In this document: positions 19,504 to 23,907 of the stretch, one piece after another
Position numbering within the stretch: the stretch's first letter is position 1
Layout of the letters: every line of letters begins with the position of its first letter
Virus record (IMG/VR): IMGVR_UViG_3300047483_000344
Coordinates: 1 to 23,907 of that record
Length of the DNA: 23,907 nucleotides
Strand: one strand, 5' to 3'
Origin: a virus
Program-made: the position numbers and the translations under genes
The notes under the pieces: generated by a model
What the model was told of the DNA's origin: nothing
The model's database searches: none
Seen by the model: only the letters and a program-made list of their open reading frames with translations

Positions 19504-21444
19504 TTAAACGCCATTGGATTTGTACAAACCACGGTAATCAATAGCCTTGGTTGCAAAATCTAAACGACATTTGTAGGAAACGCCATCAGTTTCAAAGCCG
19601 ATTTCGCTCTCTACAACCGGACCTTCTGCGCCATCAAGATAGCAGTACTCAATGGTGTCAACTTGACCAGTCGCAGCGGCAAGATACCAAGCGGTTAAGC
19701 TACCAGCATCAAGTAAAGGCTCGACGATCACTTCTAACGAAGCACGTCCACCAGCACGGAATTCACTGATATTTCCTTGCGTCGCAGGTACGTATTGCGA
19801 ACTTGTCAACTGATAAGCGGTCTGCTCAAGCGTTGCAGGCACAATCAAATAAGCAGGGGTAATGTTCAGCGATTCCTTCTGTAAACCATTCTGTAAGCGC
19901 ATGGCGGTACGGCCAGCGGATAGCGAAGAGAATTGCAGCGAAGAACCTGCACCAGTGCCCAAGTTTTTATGCGTACCAGCTTCAAACAATGCCAAGCCGT
20001 CAGCTAAGTTACCGTTTGCAGTCAATTGACCGTAAACAAGCTCGTTTTCTTTCCGTCGTGAAGCAAAACCGAAAGCAGTAATCAAACGATCAAAGCCACG
20101 CAAGTCATCATTAATAATGGCTTGACGGGTAATTGAAACGATACGGCCATAAGTTGCAACTTGATAGGTTTCAGCACCATCAGACATTGCGCCTAAAGTG
20201 AATTCGCCATGCTCGTTTACCAGCTTCAGGTCTGGCGCTCCACTAAGGTTAACCACCGACATTGCTTTGAAGTCAGGAGCGTTAGGAGCGCGACGTGCCC
20301 AAGCGGTATAAGTCGAGGCACTTTGATCATAAGCATTGCGCAGACGCTTTTCAGCGACGTTGGCAAACAAGCTAGAAAAATCACTTGTGCCATGCATTCC
20401 TGGTGCACGGAAATGAAGAATCTCGCCAGCGAGACGTACTTTGTCCATACCGCGAGTTTTCACACCAGCATCTTCAAGCATATCACGGCCTAATTCCATC
20501 AAGGAATAACCACGATACTGCTTGCCGTTGTCATCAAGTTTTTCACTTGGATTCAAACGATGAACAATAGCTTGTTCAATGCCTGCACGCTTCACGTCGG
20601 TTTCATCTTGAACGGTCTGGATGGCCATCACGTTCTTGTGTCCACCGCTTGCAGCGTCAGCACGGGCTAGCTCGTTTAGAACCACCTCACGGGCTTGCTC
20701 AATGCTCTTTTGTTCACGGATCAAAGCTGGGGCTAGTTTAGCCAAGCCATGACGCGCGCACAATTCACTAATATCAGCAGCGCGTTGGATGTGGTCGACT
20801 TTTACATCTTCCACGCCTTCGGCTGCCCCGTTGCTTTCTTTATCCATCTTGGTTTCCTCCTGTTTGGATTTACGATAAACAAACTCACATTCCACAAGGT
20901 TTTCGCCTTCAGGCTGAGTCCTCACCTGCGCCCCTGCATCAGCGGGAATTGGTACAAAGCTGATTTCAGCAGGCTCCCAATCCACCGCACGATATAGATC
21001 AACTTGGCCGCCGTCTATCCTGTCTTTGGCTTTTGTAACCTCAAACTTACGAACGTTATAACCAACTGATATGTTCTTGATAACACCGCTTTTGACATCT
21101 GAAACAATGCCAGCAACCTCATTGCGTTGACTGAATTTCAGCTTTGCCATGCCTTGATTGTTGTCAATCCAAGCTCGCTCAACAATCCCGATTTGATCTT
21201 CTAAGCTGTTGGCCTTGTGACTGTTTAAGACTGGAGCGCCAGCGTTTAATCTGTCCATTCGGATTGCATCATTTGATACCACTAGCTCCTCATCATAATA
21301 AGAGTCGTTGTACCAATCAAACCGCCGCACCTGTGCGCCAGTAGTCCAAACCACCTCAACACTAGCATCCTGCTCATTGAACGTAGTAGGCTCAACCGTT
21401 GCTTGCCTAACCTGCATTCCGTGTGATCTTAATGATTTGTTCAT
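19504..21444 (-). CDS. Prohead protease-major capsid protein fusion
   Basis: 646-residue fusion. Residues about 25-175 are an HK97-type (U35/S78-like) prohead protease with catalytic candidates H76 (LNSHKAN) and S126 (KNISVGY), ending EPAEISFVPIPAD. Residues about 200-330 are charged and helical, fitting a scaffold/delta domain. From about 345 the major capsid protein with HK97 fold follows (FSSLFANVAEKRLRNAY, VSITRQAIINDDL, PAYLIVPATLEQTA). Start 21444 is chosen because GGGGGA lies just upstream; the frame extends to 21540 without a ribosome-binding site and would overlap the previous gene. An internal strong ribosome-binding site at residue 200 suggests a second product of 447 residues. Confidence 0.9.
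   Translation of the reverse strand: MNKSLRSHGMQVRQATVEPTTFNEQDASVEVVWTTGAQVRRFDWYNDSYYDEELVVSNDAIRMDRLNAGAPVLNSHKANSLEDQIGIVERAWIDNNQGMAKLKFSQRNEVAGIVSDVKSGVIKNISVGYNVRKFEVTKAKDRIDGGQVDLYRAVDWEPAEISFVPIPADAGAQVRTQPEGENLVECEFVYRKSKQEETKMDKESNGAAEGVEDVKVDHIQRAADISELCARHGLAKLAPALIREQKSIEQAREVVLNELARADAASGGHKNVMAIQTVQDETDVKRAGIEQAIVHRLNPSEKLDDNGKQYRGYSLMELGRDMLEDAGVKTRGMDKVRLAGEILHFRAPGMHGTSDFSSLFANVAEKRLRNAYDQSASTYTAWARRAPNAPDFKAMSVVNLSGAPDLKLVNEHGEFTLGAMSDGAETYQVATYGRIVSITRQAIINDDLRGFDRLITAFGFASRRKENELVYGQLTANGNLADGLALFEAGTHKNLGTGAGSSLQFSSLSAGRTAMRLQNGLQKESLNITPAYLIVPATLEQTAYQLTSSQYVPATQGNISEFRAGGRASLEVIVEPLLDAGSLTAWYLAAATGQVDTIEYCYLDGAEGPVVESEIGFETDGVSYKCRLDFATKAIDYRGLYKSNGV
20845..20861 (-). 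promoter_or_regulatory. Internal Shine-Dalgarno and start codon inside the protease-capsid gene
   Basis: On the coding strand AGGAGG (20856-20861) is followed by eight bases and an in-frame ATG (20845-20847, M200 of the fusion). This is the best Shine-Dalgarno match noticed in the structural genes and falls exactly at the protease/scaffold boundary. Initiation here would make a 447-residue scaffold-capsid protein without the protease. Confidence 0.7.
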
Positions 21445-21456
21445 AATTCCCCCATT

Positions 21457-21507
21457 ATGATAAATTTTTACATAATTTTTGTCGCATTTTCTAAGATTTT
21501 GCGACAA
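21457..21507 (-). promoter_or_regulatory. Perfect hairpin and possible promoter before the capsid gene
   Basis: An exact 8-bp inverted repeat TTGTCGCA/TGCGACAA (21479-21486 with 21500-21507, 13-base loop) lies in the only sizeable gap of the late operon. In the leftward direction GCGACA inside it, 17 bases and TATCAT (21457-21462) could form a weak promoter for the capsid gene. No U-run follows leftward; on the opposite strand TTTT follows. Its role is uncertain. Confidence 0.3.
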
Positions 21508-21526
21508 TTTTAGGCATAAATATGAT

Positions 21527-21799
21527 TTATAACGCGCCAACTATGAATAATTCTTCTTCATCTTCATCATAAGCTATGGATTTTGTTTTTATTTCTATGA
21601 TTTTTTTCTTATGCTTTATCTTGTTGCCATTTTGAAAACGAACAATTTGTTCTATTTCTTCTATGATTTTCTGCCGTAAAGCGATGAAGTGTTCCGCTTG
21701 AAAATACGATAGTTGAAAATGCCTGAGTCCATTTTCTACATAACCAAGTAGGGCTCTGAAATATTCAGTTTGAAAATGCTCTTGGGCTAAATGCTCCAT
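21527..21799 (-). CDS. Small AT-rich hypothetical protein before the capsid gene
   Basis: 90-residue protein I do not recognise. The N-terminal half repeats an F-Q-x-x-x-F pattern (EHFQTEYF, RHFQLSYFQAEHF), and the rest is Lys/Ile-rich then acidic (AYDEDEEELFIVGAL). It starts one base after the previous stop. Composition is more AT-rich than neighbouring structural genes. Small proteins with FQ-x-x-HF repeats occur beside head or fibre-type genes in other phages, so it may be a minor virion protein, but no function is assigned. Confidence 0.6.
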   Translation of the reverse strand: MEHLAQEHFQTEYFRALLGYVENGLRHFQLSYFQAEHFIALRQKIIEEIEQIVRFQNGNKIKHKKKIIEIKTKSIAYDEDEEELFIVGAL

Positions 21800-21800
21800 G

Positions 21801-22448
21801 TCACGTTAAATCTTTGATGATGTTGGTTCGGTTGCCAGAAGACGTCACTGTTGATGTAATCCGATCTTTACTGTCTGCTAAATCCCTAAACACGTTTGTG
21901 TCTGTACCCGCTCCCGATACTTTCCCGCCTAGAACAGAATTTGATAATCTTAATGATTCAACTACTGTAACAGTCCCTTCCACCACCTCAGATAATACTG
22001 CCGCCGAAACTGTACTTGCAGATGGTGCGGGGGTATAAGTGGATGATGCTAAACGGCTTGATATGTTTGCATCCAATGTGTTTAATCGTGCATCGTTTGT
22101 AAGCAGCGGATTGGTCGGAATAGAATTGACACTGGTCTGACTTGCTTTGCCAGCTAAAGTCACCTCACGCGCTAAATCGTTGGCAATTATTTCTTTTGCT
22201 CCATCCCATTGAATTTGACCAGATCCGACCAGATTGGCTCCATCATAAATTGTGACCGTGTATTGCCCCGCTGGGGTCGCTAAGTTTGTTGGTACGCTGC
22301 CCCAATAAACTCCTGCACTTGTACTATCACTTAATGATATTCCAGTGATTGCACCTGCTCCAGCGCCTGCTGATCCACTTTGATACAATTTTGCTGTAAG
22401 GGTAAGTAACCCTGTAGACAAATATGGGAATTGGATTTCATTAGCCAT
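21801..22448 (-). CDS. Virion appendage-like protein
   Basis: 215-residue protein. Residues 1-85 form a beta-sandwich-like domain (FPYLSTGLLTLTAKLY, AGVYWGSVPTN, AGQYTVTIYDGANLVGSG). The middle is low-complexity Ala/Ser/Thr, and the C-terminal part VVESLRLSNSVLGGKVSGAG followed by NVFRDLADSKDRITSTVTSSGNRT matches a conserved module of phage structural proteins located near capsid genes. GAGGA lies seven bases upstream of its ATG. It is likely a head or neck fibre component, with the fibre-like gene just upstream as partner; that role is an inference. Confidence 0.6.
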   Translation of the reverse strand: MANEIQFPYLSTGLLTLTAKLYQSGSAGAGAGAITGISLSDSTSAGVYWGSVPTNLATPAGQYTVTIYDGANLVGSGQIQWDGAKEIIANDLAREVTLAGKASQTSVNSIPTNPLLTNDARLNTLDANISSRLASSTYTPAPSASTVSAAVLSEVVEGTVTVVESLRLSNSVLGGKVSGAGTDTNVFRDLADSKDRITSTVTSSGNRTNIIKDLT

Positions 22449-22450
22449 GA

Positions 22451-23907
22451 TTAAATCCTCACAGTTTTAAACGTATTAGCGGCAGTTTTTTGTGTTCTAA
22501 AAGATGCCGAAGTATTAGCAGCAATAGTGGTATTTCCAATGTAAGTATTACCAGTATTACCAGCCATAGTTATTGTAAAACCAGTTGCTATATTGACAAT
22601 AGACCAAGTAAAACTTGCGAAAGTTTCTAAACTTGACATAACACCTGCATCTGTATTTGTGCCAGTTGGTAAAGTAAATGTAATATTAGCAGTTGGTGTG
22701 CTTTCAATTACAATTGTTAAAATTTGTGCAATTGTTAATGTTGCGGTTGTGTTTAATGCAGTAAATTGGGCATTACCTTCATATAAATTTGCTATTATTT
22801 GCATTCCATAATTTGTAATTCTAGCAACACTTGTAGTTGATGTAAAAAAACGATGCTGAGAAGTTACAGTTGGTACAGAATACCATAAAGTCGAAGAAGA
22901 AACACCTAAAGCATAATCGACGGAACTAGCAGAAATATATGGAAATAAAACAATTTTTGTGCCAACCGAACGAGTAGTAAAAGCTGGGTTAGCGACTCCA
23001 TTGCTATTAAAATCTATTCTATTACTTGTTGCACCATTTAAATAAATCTGACCTAAACCAGTGCCAGTATTGTTAGCTCGTGTGATAGTTAACTGTCCGC
23101 TTAGGTTTACATTAGTAGCCGCAAAACCACCGTTGGCATCTCGCGCAACAATTGCATTAGCAGTATTTGCACTCTCAGCAGTTGTAGCTGAATTATCCAC
23201 CTTGCCAGCTGTGGTAATTATATTTAGCTTGGTGTCGGCAATAGAACCAGCTAACATCGTATTTGTGACTGTTCCACTATCGCCACTTGTGATAATCGTA
23301 CCGTCCACATCGGGTGCAGTTAAAGTCCGTGTTGTTCCTGTTGTAATCCCTGACACCTGAAACTGTAGCTTCTTGTCGTTATCTTGGATAGTAAAAACGT
23401 TGTCGTCAAAGGTGGTTGATAAACTTATATTTGTAACACTAGTAAGCCTGCCTTTTGCATCAACTGTGAACTGCGGAACTTGCGTAACACTGCCGTAAAT
23501 ACCAGCAGTCACCCCGCTGTTAGCAAGTGTTGTTGTGATTGAAGTTGATCCAGACCCCGTAACATCCCCAGATAGCGTAATTACCTGATTTCCTGTTAAG
23601 TAGTTTGGACTCCAGTTAACCCATGCTGTTCCGTTATTTTGCAGTAATTGCCCGTTTGCTGGCGAAGTTAAGGTTACGTCACTTAACTGTGTCAGTGAGT
23701 AATCACCTTCTGTTGCAACCACTGCACCCGTCCTGCCAAATACAGATGTAACTGCATCAGTATTCAAATCCGACCAACTGGCTGTTAATGTGGTTCCATC
23801 CTGCTTGTTAAGCGTCAGGGTTTTAGTTGTTGTGCCAGTTACCGCCGCCGATATCAGGCTTCGATTGTATGCAGTATTCCAGTTGGCTGAGTTGTCTGTT
23901 AAATAAC
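22451..23907 (-). CDS. Fibre-like virion protein (5' end beyond the window)
   Basis: The frame is open from the right edge to the stop at 22451, giving 484 visible residues; the TTG at 23767 is inside the coding region, not a start. The visible part is Thr/Ser/Asn/Gly-rich and beta-rich: TTTKTLTLNKQDG, then SVFGRTGAVVATEGDYSLTQLSDV, then LSGDVTGSGSTSITTTLANSGV and QFTVDAKGRLTSV, all common in phage tail or head fibres. The C-terminal ~200 residues are a distinct tip domain encoded by clearly more AT-rich DNA. No S74 chaperone is present. It lies upstream of the capsid gene, an unusual place for a tail fibre, so a head fibre is possible. Confidence 0.75.
   Translation of the reverse strand, partial: YLTDNSANWNTAYNRSLISAAVTGTTTKTLTLNKQDGTTLTASWSDLNTDAVTSVFGRTGAVVATEGDYSLTQLSDVTLTSPANGQLLQNNGTAWVNWSPNYLTGNQVITLSGDVTGSGSTSITTTLANSGVTAGIYGSVTQVPQFTVDAKGRLTSVTNISLSTTFDDNVFTIQDNDKKLQFQVSGITTGTTRTLTAPDVDGTIITSGDSGTVTNTMLAGSIADTKLNIITTAGKVDNSATTAESANTANAIVARDANGGFAATNVNLSGQLTITRANNTGTGLGQIYLNGATSNRIDFNSNGVANPAFTTRSVGTKIVLFPYISASSVDYALGVSSSTLWYSVPTVTSQHRFFTSTTSVARITNYGMQIIANLYEGNAQFTALNTTATLTIAQILTIVIESTPTANITFTLPTGTNTDAGVMSSLETFASFTWSIVNIATGFTITMAGNTGNTYIGNTTIAANTSASFRTQKTAANTFKTVRI

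Noticed and set aside
21444-21540. Extension of the protease-capsid frame upstream to 21540
   Set aside because: It lacks a ribosome-binding site, is Lys/Tyr-rich unlike the protease, and would overlap the preceding gene; the ATG at 21444 has GGGGGA upstream.
23767-23767. TTG at 23767 as the start of the right-edge fibre gene
   Set aside because: The same frame continues open with coherent fibre-like sequence to the window edge, so this codon is an internal leucine.

Overview
The window is most of a tailed double-stranded DNA phage or prophage with lambda-like (siphovirus) logic. Moderate to low GC, together with NinB, RusA, ERF and YqaJ recombination genes and M15/SNase lysis-region genes, points to a gamma- or betaproteobacterial host, but nothing in the sequence fixes the host. 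Genes are packed with ATGA or TAATG overlaps. No rRNA, confident tRNA, CRISPR array, transposase, integrase or classical CI repressor is visible.

Layout. (1) Positions 1-2953, minus strand: early replication/recombination operon. A Cro/YdaS-like HTH gene is followed by a hairpin and a structured leader RNA with a T10 terminator, then an O-like initiator carrying a candidate origin inside the gene (four 11-bp iterons plus a purine tract), a P-like helicase loader, a small zinc-finger protein, NinB and RusA. A strong promoter at the left edge fires out of the window. (2) 2954-3057: divergent promoter/operator region with two matching 9-bp near-palindromes. (3) 3058-6982, plus strand: ERF annealing protein and YqaJ exonuclease (an annealase/exonuclease pair), then small accessory genes, including two HNH-plus-HTH proteins, one of them degenerate. 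(4) 6972-9975, minus strand: lysis region with several small membrane proteins, an M15 endopeptidase between two related 3TM-holin-like proteins, and a thermonuclease. (5) 9975-21444, minus strand: tail and head genes read leftward as protease-capsid fusion, DUF2190 decoration protein, head-tail joining protein, tail terminator, tail tube, G/GT chaperones with a textbook -1 frameshift site, a very long tape measure, a tail protein, an S74 self-cleaving fibre and a DUF7936-like protein. (6) 21527-23907, minus strand: three genes upstream of the capsid, the last a fibre-like gene that runs off the right edge.

How it works together. Divergent early promoters drive recombination genes rightward and replication genes leftward. 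The leftward transcript passes an attenuator-like RNA before reaching O and P. Late structural and lysis genes all read leftward, so in a circular map the left-edge promoter would plausibly lead, via genes outside the window, into terminase and portal genes and then into the right edge. The most interesting items are the switch-like leader RNA at 2468-2575, the internal ribosome-binding site that would release a scaffold-capsid protein from the protease-capsid fusion, the frameshift cassette at 17302-17334, the three-way-junction terminator at 17686-17751, and the origin candidate inside the O-like gene.
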